Source of the DNA: Takakia lepidozioides
Lineage: Eukaryota > Streptophyta > Takakiopsida > Takakiales > Takakiaceae
DNA length: 60,000 nt
Direction: 5' to 3'
Assembly: GCA_030704615.1 (NCBI GenBank)
Contig: CM060732.1
Span: forward strand, 40,159,053-40,219,052
Positions 34,823-45,209 of this stretch are shown one piece after another. The notes under the pieces were generated by a model that worked only from the letters and a program-made list of their open reading frames with translations, ran no database searches and had not been told where the DNA came from. The translations under genes were made by a program, and so were the position numbers. Within the stretch, counting starts at the first letter, position 1. The number at the start of each line of letters is the position of its first letter.

Positions 34823-35012
34823 CCCACGGTCATAGGACCATCCTCGGTTATAGGCGGCGCATGTTCATGCTGACGGCGCAGATGACGGCGCAATGCCACA
34901 TCAGCATTTGTCGTCATATCAGCCTGCTGACATCACGTTCATGCCACGTCAGCGTGGGTGCACGCTCACGCCACGTCACTCCTATGTGAGCGTACGCTCA
35001 CGCCATTGCGTC

Positions 35013-35555
35013 GTTGGTAGAGAAACCATGTACGCATGGTAAACAAGCTGTTGATTGGTGACTGATTTGGACAGCCCGTGTTCCATGTCGTTGATATCAC
35101 TTCGCACATCTGTTCTGATAGAAATGGAATGGGCTTCGAGCTTCTGGTCTATTTCCTTCATCCACTCTGCATGGCCCGCCACTGGCTTGGAGGCTGGTTG
35201 AATCGAGATCGACTCCACTGTGTCATGAAATAGGGCCTGTTGATGTTAGAGACTTTTAGTTTGTCGAGCAGCTCCTGTTCCAAGGGCGAGCTCCCATTGA
35301 TACTATGAACACATTAACACACCAACAATAATTTTATTCCATATTCTAGAAGGGTATATTTGGCATTTATGTTTGTTGAGACTATAAGAGCACACCTTGC
35401 TCACGTAAATGTCCAATGGTCACTCTATATGAACTGTTTCAGCATACAACCACCAACAATGATGCTTAGACTAATAGGGAGGCAAACATGTCCCAGCATA
35501 TTTTAGTGTATGCATTTTTCAGAAGAAAAGGCCTTCGGCAGATGTATCAATTTTT
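35013..35555. other. Spacer between element 1 and PPR pseudogenes
   Basis: A minus-strand frame ending at 34982 encodes 78 residues with a helical, charged stretch (HAEWMKEIDQKLEAHSISI) but no family could be named. Confidence 0.4.
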
Positions 35556-36169
35556 ATCTACATCAACAAGCTTCCAACAAGAAATTTTGCATCCACTAGG
35601 TTCACTTCTGACAATACAAATGTGACCTGGTTGGGCATCATCCCTTCCTGCATCATTTGCTCGACAGTCTCCCAAGGCATTCCCACCACCCTGTTTGGTA
35701 TATCCTCAATCAGTATATTATACGGGATCTCGGGCTGCTGGATGGACAATCTTGCCAGGCTTCACAATTGTTGTTGCTCAAGGTAACTGACCCCATCTAT
35801 CTGATCCTGTGCCAGGTTGAGAAAGCATCTTTTGCTCTAATTTGCTCCGTAAGTTGAATAATGAGCTTGCCCTGCTTTGAACAGAAGACAACTAGCTGGT
35901 TATGATGGTTACATAACAATACTCCACATTGCTATACCCAGAGAAATATGTCCAGAAGACAACTACATTTTGAGCATCACGCTGGTTTTGTTTTGGGCCG
36001 GCAGTCGATTGCTGTTTTCATGGCCTTTCTGTGCTTTTGAAGATCATAACATCAATGAGTTATGTGTCCACACTCCACACCCAGGTCTGCAAATCTGTGG
36101 GAAGCAGATGCTTATAAGGTGAAAACAGTGGACCTGTACAACACATGTCACAGATGCTAATGAGATATG

Positions 36170-36519
36170 CCAGCTGTGCTCAAAGTATTGCTGACTAGAC
36201 TGATGTGCACTACCTATACCCCTTCCTGGATCTCTCTCAAATGCTTTCTTGCTGTGCTGGCCACTTCTTCAAAGACTATGGGCTGTCGGTCAATCTTTCT
36301 TAAACTGAGATCATGGTTTTTAATGGCCATGCGGATCACAGATTCCACTATAATGAGCAGGACATTGAGGTTGTCAAATCCTATACGTACTTGGGTCTGG
36401 TTATCCACCCACCCAAATTCCAGTTTGCCTCAACTGCTATGGACAAATTGACGAATGGTAGGGCTGCCTCCATTCGCCTCCAGGCCAAATGTAAACAGAG
36501 CGCAAAAGTAGCTCTTTGA
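36170..36519 (+). pseudogene. LINE reverse-transcriptase fragment
   Basis: In one frame TDVHYLYPFLDLSQML is followed by GLSVNLS, a TAA, then TEIMVFNGHA and VVKSYTYLGLVI. These are the segment after the YxDD box and the GL.VN..KTE and YLG motifs of L1-type reverse transcriptases. The Asp box is destroyed and a stop replaces the KTE Lys. It sits in the insertion that splits the PPR copy. Confidence 0.7.
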
Positions 36520-36732
36520 TACCGTTGTCACCCACCGCCACTTATGGCTCTGAGTTATAGACATCTGGTATCCCAGGATTTTGTCAAACATCTGATGTGC
36601 ATCCACGATGTCTCTGCATTTGATGTACATGTTGATCAGGGTGTTGTGTAGAAACACGTTAGGTTTGAATCCAGTTTGGATAATGTGGGAATGCACCTGC
36701 TTTCCTCTGCCATGCCTTTTGTCTTGATGCAT

Positions 36733-37269
36733 TTACAGATTTGATAGTACATAACACGAAACACAGACATACACTACACATTTGCGTCCCATGCATGTGT
36801 AAACCCATAAGAAAGATAGACCCTGTGTCTATGGGATAGGGAAAGGAGAACGTGCCTGAATCTCAATGAGAATCATTGAAAAGGAATATGCAAAAGCAAT
36901 GTTTCCAAGAGCATTACAAATGGCCCATAGCTTCTGAGCATGGGTAACGAAGCCCAAATTGGGATCGCCAATCAGAACCCCCGTCAAAGTTCCATGTGAA
37001 TGATCGCTTTCTGTGAACATCAAACGCCCTCCTATGTTAACCTATTTGCAAGCAAATGGTCTGAGTCCCTGCCGGTAGGTCGAGTGCAAATGATTCAAGG
37101 GTACGTGGATAAAGCAACAACATACAGGGAAAACAGTACTCCATCCATGGAAAGCCTCCTGTCCAACCTGCCATCAATCTCTTTTCCTTCCCCAAATTGA
37201 CCCGAAACTGGCCTCGATCATAAGTGCTTGCAAGAAGAAACATGCAAAACAATGAACACTGTACATGTA
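36733..37269 (-). mobile_element. Insertion in the PPR pseudogene carrying an amino-acid-permease exon
   Basis: The insertion breaks the PPR frame right after TYAC. Inside, 37010-36852 on the minus strand reads HGTLTGVLIGD, then KLWAICNALGNIAFAYSFSM and ILIEIQ, the conserved transmembrane segment of plant AAP amino-acid permeases and normally one exon. Only this exon is present, so it is a captured or relic fragment. No clean element termini were found. Confidence 0.6.
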
Positions 37270-37611
37270 GACAGGCGTAAGTATCTGAATCTGCTGAAAT
37301 GCCTCCTTCATTCAAAACGAGCAGAGCCTCTTTCAGTTGTCTTGCTTCACATAGTGTCCTCACTAGTCCACAATTCTTAGAAAAGATCTTGTGGACTTCT
37401 GTTCTTGGCCCTCTTTTGAAATGGGTGGCATGGTGGCAGTGGTTGATTTTATGGACTGTACTGCTGCTGCTGCTTCCAACTTGACCATTTGCCTGTGCAG
37501 GTTTCTTGTAGCTATTAATCCACAATGCCTCATTGGTACTCTTGTACTTCAAATGTAGCCCTCTCGAATGGATCTGGAGCCACACTCCTTACCTGTCTTC
37601 TATTCATGCTT

Positions 37612-38698
37612 CAACAACAACCATTCCACAGGTCCATGCTCTGCATATGTTGTGACCATTGCACCCCATGACACCACATTGCGGTTATCTATGATGTTAC
37701 ACATTTCCTTTGCATCCTTGATGCTCCCACATTTGGTGTACATGTCCACAAGGGTGGTACTCAGAATCATATTTGGTACAATTCCAGCTTTTTGGATGTC
37801 AGTGCTCATGATTTTTTCTGCCATTTTCCAGGGTTGCCGTTGCACTCCATCACATGACATCTCGCTTGGGGGCAATCACTCCCTTATTCGCATCCTCTAT
37901 GCTCCCACATTTGGCAGACATGTCTACGAGCATAGTAGCTAGGATCATGTTTGGTACAATCCGAGCTTTCGCAATGTCAGCATGGACATGTTTGCCCTTT
38001 TCCAGGGCTGCCACGCAGGCACACGCCTTGATAATACAAATGTGACCTGGTTGGGCATCATCCCTTCCTGCATCATTTGCTCATCAGTCTCTCAAGGCAT
38101 TCCCACCACAACCCTGCAATCAGTATATTATACGGGATCAAACCTCATTTAGGGATTTTGTCAAACATCTGATGTGCATCCACGATGTCTCTGCATTTGA
38201 TGTACATGTTGATCAGGGTGTTGTGTAGAAACACGTTAGGTTTCAATCCAGTTTGGATAATGTGGGAGTGCACCTGCTTTCCTCTGCCATGCCTTTTGTC
38301 TTGATGCATTTATTGATCAAGAGACAGGCGTAAGTATCTGAATCTGCTGAAATGTCTCCTTCATTCAAAATGAGCAGAGCCTCTTTCACTTCTCTTGCTT
38401 CACATAGTGTCCTCACTAGTCCACAATTCTTAGAAAAGATCTTGTGGACTTCTGTTCTTAGTCCTCTTTTGAAATGGGTGGCATGGTGGCAGTGGTTGAT
38501 TTTATGGACTGTACTGCTGCTGCTGCTTCCAACTTGACCATTTGCCTGTGCAGGTTTCTTGTAGTTATTAATCCACAATGCCTCATTGGTACTCTTGTGC
38601 TTGAAATGTAGCCCTCTCGAGTGGATCTGGAGCCACACCCCATGCATGTCTTCTATTCCTGCTTCAACAACAACAATAACTGTGTAGATTCTCAGCAC
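37612..38698 (-). pseudogene. PPR protein pseudogene, upstream copy (compact)
   Basis: From 38667 downward the frame pieces run: N-terminal block with HKIFSKNCGLVRTLCEAREV and DSDTYACL, the GKQVHSHIIQTG repeat (38312-38153), the EQMMQEGMMPNQVTFV repeat (38130-38034), then two more repeats with ARIVPNMILATMLVDMSAKC and AGIVPNMILSTTLVDMYTKC, ending RNVVSWGAMVTTYAEHG near 37640. A lost G turns GKQVHSH into ESRCTPT, and other shifts follow. Only about five PPR motifs remain of the usual ten or more. Confidence 0.85.
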
Positions 38699-39576
38699 CT
38701 GACACTGACAACCTAAAATCTATTTACCACACACCCCTACCTTGGTACACACTATAGTCCTATGCTCAATTGCTGACAAGACTTCAAAAATATGTTGGGA
38801 GAGAGGGATGATGGCCATTAATTCATCTTCTTATCTACATTTGCTGTAAAATAACTGGCATGCACCTTTTTGCCTTGTTTGTCCCACCATTGACTGGGGT
38901 TTGAATTTACGTACTCCTTCCAAAGCTTATTCTCTGTTTCCAATTTGCAGATATATGCCTGCAACCCCATTGGAAACGTGCAAAAACACTCAGAACCAAC
39001 ATGAATTCACTGGATGAGCTGAATTCCAGAACTAGACATCTGAAAAGTAGGGATGAATCTGACAAGAGGGAAAAACCAAGCCTAAAGTTTTGAAAAAGAA
39101 GATGGCCTCACCGTGTTCTGCTTGAAACTTGTGTCATGGAAGCAGCTAGCTTTTCTTTCATTCGAGGAGGATTCAACCAACCCTCAATCTGTAGGACACT
39201 TGATCCACACTGCTGGTGTCTGTACTCTAGTAATCTTGGATTGGCCTGTGCAAATCCACTGGGGTGCAGTTGAGCAGCAATAATTTCAACAAAGCATCCA
39301 GGCTTCCAATTACCTTCTAAACACCAGGAAAACCTTGGGCAATACATTTCCATGGCCTGCTTAGAAACCATTGAAATAAACACTTTCGCATAACAAAATA
39401 ACTCCACCACCCAAGAAAAGCCCCACCTGGCCATTGCGGTTGTCCCAGCGGTGAAAGATCTTTAAAGGACTCTTGCCAACACTGTTCCATGCTCCATGGT
39501 TGACCTTCATGCTAGAAACTCCAAGAGCATGGCTAACGCATGCACCCTTTTGACAGGTTACGCTCCCGCTGGAAAA
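38699..39576. other. Spacer with one unassigned open frame
   Basis: A minus-strand frame 39108-39434 (108 codons) has no recognised domain. It lies directly downstream of the kelch fragment on the same strand and could be intronic or unrelated. Confidence 0.4.
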
Positions 39577-39717
39577 TTATGAACTCTTCAGAATCTCTGT
39601 AGGAGACAGAGCGTTTTTGTCATTGTCGTGACCCCCGGCAACTATAACCGTGTTCCCAATAGCTCCACAAGCAAAGAAAGAGCGGGTGGTGGGCATGTCT
39701 GCATACCGGCTCCACAT
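39577..39717 (-). pseudogene. Kelch-repeat fragment of an F-box/kelch-type protein
   Basis: A 46-codon frame from an ATG to a TAA reads ADMPTTRSFFACGAIGN, then IVAGGHDNDKNALSPTEI. This is one kelch blade of the plant F-box/kelch type, where AGGHD and K.AL..AE are diagnostic. The rest of the propeller and the F-box are absent from both flanks, so this is an isolated exon or fragment. Confidence 0.6.
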
Positions 39718-40439
39718 TTGAGTGAAAAAAATATACGTATAAACTGACCTGAGATTTGTGTTTTATGCTTCAGTTCAAAATGGCATCATTACCAGCTTTC
39801 TCAGGTATTTGATTGGTTACTTAGAGGGGAAATTATGTCTTGCTTGCAGACTAATCTCTTTTGCATCAATGCAAGTGTTGTATGTTGTTCACATTAGGAG
39901 ATTGAAGTTCTAACTGGAAGGGGGGCAAATGCAGCAGGCATCAGCAAAGTAGAAATGGACAGCGCTGAATTGCATACAACTGGCAGCCACGCATGACTCA
40001 CACAGTAAGAGTTTCAAGAATCGCTGCCAAGGGAAGAGTGCATCTGGCCACAGGGAGGTAGTTAACAATGGGAACTGGGAACATGCAAACATAGGAACAC
40101 GGTTGTACCTTCAATTTAGGTGTTAACTGAGGAACCCATTCTACAATATGAGGTGTTACCTGGAGAAGGTACAACAGGATCTTCAATCTGTTTGACACCT
40201 TGCGTGGTCTCCCCTCTATAGGAGGAGCCAATAAAATGACTAAAGTAAGAAAGGAAGAAAGCCAAAGAGGGAAGTTGGTTAATATTTAACATAGCAATAA
40301 GTTATACATACTGAGCGCACCTCTTGCAAAAGTTGCCAATAGCGAGGCATGCAGGCAATCATGGCAATCAATGCAGTTGCGTTGTGTGAGGAGGCGTGTC
40401 CTATACTTAACCGTTCTAGGGGTGGTCAAAACGCCTTAC
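39718..40439. other. Spacer, nothing recognised
   Basis: Minus-strand frames at 39910-40231 are open but lack known motifs. Confidence 0.4.
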
Positions 40440-40624
40440 TAATCCAGGTATAGAGTGTAGTGCTAACCTTAATGTAGGGTACATATACATATTCACCTCC
40501 CAACCGTCGGTTATCTATTTGCTCTGTTTTGTAAAAATACCATGTATGCGGTTATGTATACCTACTAACCGGGGTGATAACCGACTCACTAACCAAGGTA
40601 GAGTGCTATACCCGGCCAACACTG
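40440..40624. mobile_element. hAT-type element, right end
   Basis: It ends ATACCCGGCCAACACTG followed by GTAGTAAC (40625-40632) as the possible 8-bp target copy. TAACCG/CGGTTA motifs recur inside. No left end was found within a kilobase. The flank differs at one base from GTAATAAC beside the isolated left end at 20988. Confidence 0.55.
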
Positions 40625-40632
40625 GTAGTAAC

Positions 40633-41957
40633 ACCTAAATGTGTGCATTTAGTGAGTGTGGCTTACACAGGAGGTGCACTGAGGAGATAATGGTACCATT
40701 GGATTAGCAATACAACAACCAGGGCCTCATATGAATTACAAATTTTTTGATGCAAGTGGCCATTTCATATGAATTATCAAAGTCTTGAATCCACATTTGC
40801 TTATGTGTGTGCAGTCGACCCAACCAACGTTTTTTTTATGCGCGAAATTTTGCCACTTTTCGATCCAGAATTTGGCCTCACGAAATTTACAAAGGAATTA
40901 TGGGTTAAAATATGGCACTGTTTCGCATTACTGCCCTCACTAATGCCATCATGTCGCTGCAATGAGGACACCGCCTGTACAACTTCGCACAGGGAAAGAG
41001 CCCCATGCCATTTGGGTTCGTTAGATCCAGATAATCTTGCCTATCGATTTCTAGAAACCCTACCACCCTGCCAGCGCAAGGAGCAAAGCCTTGGGTTCAA
41101 ACTCTTCCCGCTTTCGCCAAGGGGTTGAGCTATGGAGGGAACTCTCATTTAGGTTTCACTTACCCGCCTAGTATCCGTGTCATGCACCTCCATTTAAGCA
41201 AACTTGCACCGTCTCTTGCACTGGTACATAAGGCTTTGAGAAGAGTTGATGATCTTGCACAAGATTAGTCATATTTGTCAATGGATTGTATCCATGTGAC
41301 AGAGTTGTGCTAGGCTTTGCAAGATGCAGTGTCGTTGTTACTTAGAAAAAATTACCTCCCTTGTCGCTCCCACAAACCGGACACTACATGAGTTGAGTTC
41401 GCATAAAACTCATCAAACATTCTTGATAGTAGCCACCGGTTCGAGAGCACATGCCACAGAGTCACCAATTGATCTTCCTCATAGGCCACCCAAGAGCCAA
41501 CATGGCTCAAGCTCCTAAATGAAGAAAAAAAACGCTGGACCCAACCAAAGCACACCCAAAATATATCTAATGCAAAGCCTGCCTCACATGCACAAGTGCT
41601 GCATCTAAAAGCGTGTCTTCCTTAAGCCATTCATAACTTCGTGAGCACTTGCCCATGACTTGGCAACCATTTTATAGTGGTATTCAATGCATCAAAAGTC
41701 AAACCATTGATGGTCTTAAAACTAACCACCAACAAAATCAAGTCTGGCCAAAGAGATTTGCCAATGTGTGCAACGGCGGGCCTCAAAACTAACCACTCCA
41801 AATCAACTCTGACCAAAGATATTCTCAAAGCTGACTGCCTTCCAAATCCACTTTGACAAAAGAGATTCACAAAAGACATGAACGTGGGTCCCGGGCATCA
41901 GGGCCTTGAAACAACCCCTTAAGTATATCCATGGTCGTTGCATGCAGGTGAGATCAC
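40633..41957. other. Spacer with unassigned open frames
   Basis: Plus-strand 40769-41128 (119 codons) and minus-strand 41352-41555 and 41631-41879 are open but I do not recognise them. The second has W..YEEDQLV.LW, faintly like a SANT/MYB helix, too weak to call. Confidence 0.35.
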
Positions 41958-42452
41958 TCAGAAGCTTAATTTCATATTACGTGATTGCAATGGGCTCAAG
42001 TTCATATTACGTGGTTGTAGTGGGATTCTTGTCACAGCAGGGGGACGTAGTGGGCAAACCACAAGGTGGGCAGTGTCCTCGCCACGGGCCTTGGCGCGAC
42101 ACTGCTCCATGGCGATGCGTTGATTGTACCTGCATATGGGTGGAGCATTAATGCCGCAGTGAGGCGCCAAGTATCCGTTAGGGGGAATGAGGTGATTGTT
42201 TTTCATTGCAGAATGCAGACGATCACATGTCGCTACACACGCCTTGGTGCTCCAAATCGCATCGAAAACCTTCTTTTGGGCTCGCTCTTGCTGTCGGAAT
42301 CGCTTCTGGGCTGCCGTCTCTTCCTGCTCAGCAACTCGTTTCATCTTGGCAGCCATTTGCTCTTCCTTCTTCCATTCACGTGCTCGGGTAGCTATTTCTT
42401 TGAGCTTAGCCTTCTGTTCTAGTGCAACTAAGTAGGTGTCTAAAGTCATCAT
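41958..42452 (-). CDS. Open frame with charged coiled coil, function unknown
   Basis: 164 codons. Residues about 10-75 are rich in Lys, Glu, Arg, Gln and Ala with heptad-like spacing (EQKAKLKEIATRAREWKKEE), then a Cys/His-containing region without a clear finger, then a short duplicated NMxLS tail. It lies 600 bp downstream of the pogo-like transposase on the same strand. Coiled-coil tails occur at the end of some pogo-type proteins, so it may be a detached C-terminus, but this is inference. Confidence 0.35.
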   Translation of the reverse strand: MMTLDTYLVALEQKAKLKEIATRAREWKKEEQMAAKMKRVAEQEETAAQKRFRQQERAQKKVFDAIWSTKACVATCDRLHSAMKNNHLIPPNGYLAPHCGINAPPICRYNQRIAMEQCRAKARGEDTAHLVVCPLRPPAVTRIPLQPRNMNLSPLQSRNMKLSF

Positions 42453-42879
42453 AATAGATTTACTATGATCTATGATTGGTTCATTTTCATTTCTGATTGC
42501 CTATGTGTGCTTGCAGGTGCTTCTGGGAGAACAAGGAACCGAGAGATGGTAGATGGACGTCCACCTGACGTCGGTGATGGCACCGTATGTACAACTTCGG
42601 TCGTATCCACCTGACCTGACTCCTCAACGCTGCCGTCTTGAATCAGCTGTTCCTGTTCATTATGGCCAGTGTGTTCAATGTACCCTCTGATAGGTCCCAG
42701 TGTAATACGAGATCAATCGTTAACGATTAATCATGAATCATCCAATATGGGAACTGTTGGTTCACCCTTTGAACCATTTTATATTGACATCATACTTGTC
42801 TAGTAACTTTAAGAGGACATGTACAAGACACTCGCAAAGTTTCAAATCAATCCAAAATCATTTGGCAGGGGAATGATTG

Positions 42880-43082
42880 GTTCACCCAGAGGCAATTTCA
42901 GGGGGCTGCACTAGCAATTGCCATTTCACAGGCTACAATTGCAATTTGAGGGGCTGGAATTGCCATTTCAGGGGGTAGAATTGTAATTCGAGGGGGTTGG
43001 AATTAAATTTCAGGGGCTTCAATTGCAGTTTGAGGGGTTGGAATTGACAATTTCAAGGGCTCAAATTACAATTTGAGGGGAT
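42880..43082. repeat. Minisatellite of roughly 28-30 bp units
   Basis: Repeated words GGGGCTGGAATTGC, AATTTGAGGGG and ATTTCAGGGG alternate with small changes, about seven units. The array overlaps the last codons and stop of the pogo-like frame (43061), so expansion may have replaced the original C-terminus. Confidence 0.8.
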
Positions 43083-44149
43083 TCTATTTTGATGAAGTAG
43101 TGGTGATGGTCTTCCCGTGTCTCAGGTATAATATTGCCCAAGATCTCCTCGACGTGCAATTCAACAAACTCGTGTTCAACCTCCTCTGCTGGATTGTTGT
43201 CTTGGACTGTGGCATGTGACTCTATTACAGCTTGTGGTGGTGTTGGCATGGTCTGCTCCTGTCGTTCGGGCTGCGTGAATGCATTGCTAGGGCCCATGAT
43301 CTTTCCTTCCATCGCATGTAAATTAAGGGGCCAAATTCCTGTGGATTGGAACCCCTTGGCTATGTTCTGACGTGTGAGTGCAGTCTTCAAGGCCAGGCTG
43401 ACCCACTGAGCCAAGTCCTCCTTCTGGGCCCCCTTTCCTTTGTGAGCCTTGCTCCAAACGTCCCTGTACTTTCTGAATGCAGTTTTAAAAGGCTTAAACA
43501 CGGCCGCATCAAGGGGCTGCAATGCATGTGAGGTGTGAGAGGGAAGGGTGATCAGATTCAGACCTGCTGATCTAGCTTGTCTAACCACGTCTATAGTGAC
43601 ATGTGAATTATGACCATCAAGGATCAATAAATGTCGATTTGTCACACTGACCTCATTGCCCATGGCCTTTGCTGATTCCAGGAAATGAGAAATCCACTTG
43701 CTAAATAGTATGCTAGTCATCCAAGTTTTCTTTTGCATTGCCATCGTTGCTCCTGACTCACACCTTGCAATGTAGTTCCTACTGAAGCGTTTTCCCTTGA
43801 ATATATAAAAATTGGGTATGTGACCACTTGCTGCATTCATGCAGGTTAGTACGCTGAGCCACTCTCGTTGGTCTGGCGTAATGGAATGTACAACTTTTGT
43901 TCTAGTTTTGGCAAGCACCACAGCTCCGCCATTTCGTCCAGCTTGGTAGCCCGATTCATCACAGTTCCAGATCCTGCAAGCATCATAGTTGAACTTGGTA
44001 TAGATCAACTCTAGGTTGGTGTAGAAAGATTGAACGTTAGCAGGTGCTGCCCTCGATCGACCGCTGCCACGGCACCGGCAAGTGCCTGATCTAACCAGTT
44101 TCCATTTTTCCTCTTCCTTGGAGTTGCTCGTTTGGGTCAGCCACCCCAA
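43061..44149 (-). CDS. pogo-like (Tc1/mariner, DDE_1) transposase, catalytic domain
   Basis: 362 open codons. The catalytic acids are visible: Asp64 in IWNCDESGYQ, Asp178 in HLLILDGHNSHVT and Asp214 in HALQPLDAAVFKPF, a DD35D spacing as in pogo/Tigger/jerky proteins. Downstream FQSTGIWPLN is the family's C-terminal motif. The enzyme would cut and paste DNA at TA sites. The N-terminal helix-turn-helix and CENP-B DNA-binding domains are missing or out of frame, and the first 30 residues look unlike the family. The C-terminal acidic tail ends in a minisatellite. The core is intact, unlike most transposon relics here. Confidence 0.85.
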   Translation of the reverse strand: MGWLTQTSNSKEEEKWKLVRSGTCRCRGSGRSRAAPANVQSFYTNLELIYTKFNYDACRIWNCDESGYQAGRNGGAVVLAKTRTKVVHSITPDQREWLSVLTCMNAASGHIPNFYIFKGKRFSRNYIARCESGATMAMQKKTWMTSILFSKWISHFLESAKAMGNEVSVTNRHLLILDGHNSHVTIDVVRQARSAGLNLITLPSHTSHALQPLDAAVFKPFKTAFRKYRDVWSKAHKGKGAQKEDLAQWVSLALKTALTRQNIAKGFQSTGIWPLNLHAMEGKIMGPSNAFTQPERQEQTMPTPPQAVIESHATVQDNNPAEEVEHEFVELHVEEILGNIIPETREDHHHYFIKIESPQIVI

Positions 44150-44535
44150 TATCGAGCAGGTGCATGTGCAGGTGCAAGTGTTGCGTTGTCATTGGAGTTG
44201 GGTGGTTCTAGTACATCATGTTCAGCCAGTGTAGATGGGATCAGATCTCGTATGTTAGTATCACCATTAGTATCAAGACCTTGTCCAACACTGAATTCAT
44301 GTACACCGCTCCACGGATCTTGGGCCCATTGGAAATTTTGATCACCATCTTCACTTTCAGTCGTATCGTCATGTGAATGTCTGTCATTGTACTTGTCTGA
44401 ATCATGCTTTGAATCAGGCTCTGAATCGTTGGAATCACTATTTGCAAGATGAACAATGTTGCTCTCTCCATCTACCTCACTATCAGGAAGCAACTTGAAT
44501 GCCTGAGAAGGCATGTAATTCAAGTCCATGACCAT
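44137..44535 (-). CDS. Acidic open frame overlapping the pogo-like frame
   Basis: 132 codons starting MVMDLNYMPSQ, then a Ser/Asp/Glu-rich stretch with alternating D/S/H, then FQWAQDPWSGVHEF. It overlaps the transposase frame by 13 bp. The acidic start followed by a W-rich motif recalls piggyBac N-termini, but no piggyBac core follows. It may be a separate relic or a fused N-terminus. Confidence 0.35.
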   Translation of the reverse strand: MVMDLNYMPSQAFKLLPDSEVDGESNIVHLANSDSNDSEPDSKHDSDKYNDRHSHDDTTESEDGDQNFQWAQDPWSGVHEFSVGQGLDTNGDTNIRDLIPSTLAEHDVLEPPNSNDNATLAPAHAPARYWGG

Positions 44536-44762
44536 GGCTCCACTCCAAATCCCCCTTCGTCTCTCCTAGTTGACTTGAACACTATAGCAGGCAACACAAA
44601 TCTAAAGATACTCGATACTCAACAAATACATTTCATTGATCTAAGTAAGTAGGTTGACGGCAGATGATACAAAGTGAGCAGCCGGCCAAAGTGAGTAGTG
44701 GGCCCCATGCATGTAAGTTGTAGGGGCGCTTGATTGAGTTCAAATCGATTGAGTTCAAAATT

Positions 44763-44902
44763 TGAACTGCGCGGCTACTTTCTGCAAATGAACCAGCCGT
44801 CGTCTAGTATTGAAACCAAAATCTGCCCCATAACTGCGCAGCCACTTTGTTTAAATGAACCAGCCGTCATCCACTATTGAAAACAAAATATGCCCCATCT
44901 CT
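44763..44902. repeat. Two tandem copies of a 68-bp unit
   Basis: 44763-44830 and 44833-44901 share AATGAACCAGCCGTC, CTATTGAAA and ATCTGCCCCAT-type words. They differ at about one base in six. Confidence 0.8.
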
Positions 44903-45209
44903 GGTGGGATTGTTTGGTAGGTGATTAATTATGTGCAAATCGTGCTTAGTGTAATCTGCCAGCTTTAGTGATAACCATGCAATTATAAATATAGTAAGTA
45001 CATGAATGCGTTGATACTGGGTCACCAAACTACCATATCTGTAGGCAATTATGGCCTTTGGTAGTTCCTAAGCAAATCAATGAAATCTGTTGATCCAGTC
45101 AAGGGCATCAGTTGTCACTTTTATGTACAAAAATAGGGCTCCATTCAAGGTCACACACACATTTAGGTGATGATGCATCACCCTTGGTTGGCGACCATGG
45201 GGGATTGCT
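44903..45209. other. Spacer, nothing recognised
   Basis: No gene, repeat or terminus was recognised. Confidence 0.4.

Larger units (their letters stand above)
31660..35012. mobile_element. GTGAGCG-ended element 1 with palindrome array and SWIM-gene remnant
   Basis: Left end 31660-31870 and right end 34823-35012 have inverted shared features: clustered GTGAGCG/CGCTCAC at the outside, repeated CCACGTCA words, then CCTATGACCG and GCCTATAGTCGCGGA on the left against CCCACGGTCATAGG and CGGTTATAGGC on the right. Between them lie an array of short palindromes and a degraded SWIM-domain gene. Long degenerate inverted ends with captured coding DNA suggest a MULE-type element, but no target duplication is evident. 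The same end motifs occur at 45210-46862. Confidence 0.5.
35556..37611 (-). pseudogene. PPR protein pseudogene, downstream copy (interrupted)
   Basis: Three blocks of a PLS-type pentatricopeptide gene lie in coding order: N-terminal block 37611-37270 (ending DSDTYAC), middle block 36732-36571 (GKQVHSHIIQTGFKPNVFLH, then NTLINMYIKC) and a downstream block 35730-35614 (QMMQEGMMPNQVTFV). They match the contiguous blocks of the neighbouring copy at 38034-38667 almost base for base. Insertions occupy 36733-37269 and 35731-36570. PPR proteins bind organelle RNA. A one-base loss in the middle block, shared with the other copy, was already present before duplication. Confidence 0.8.
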
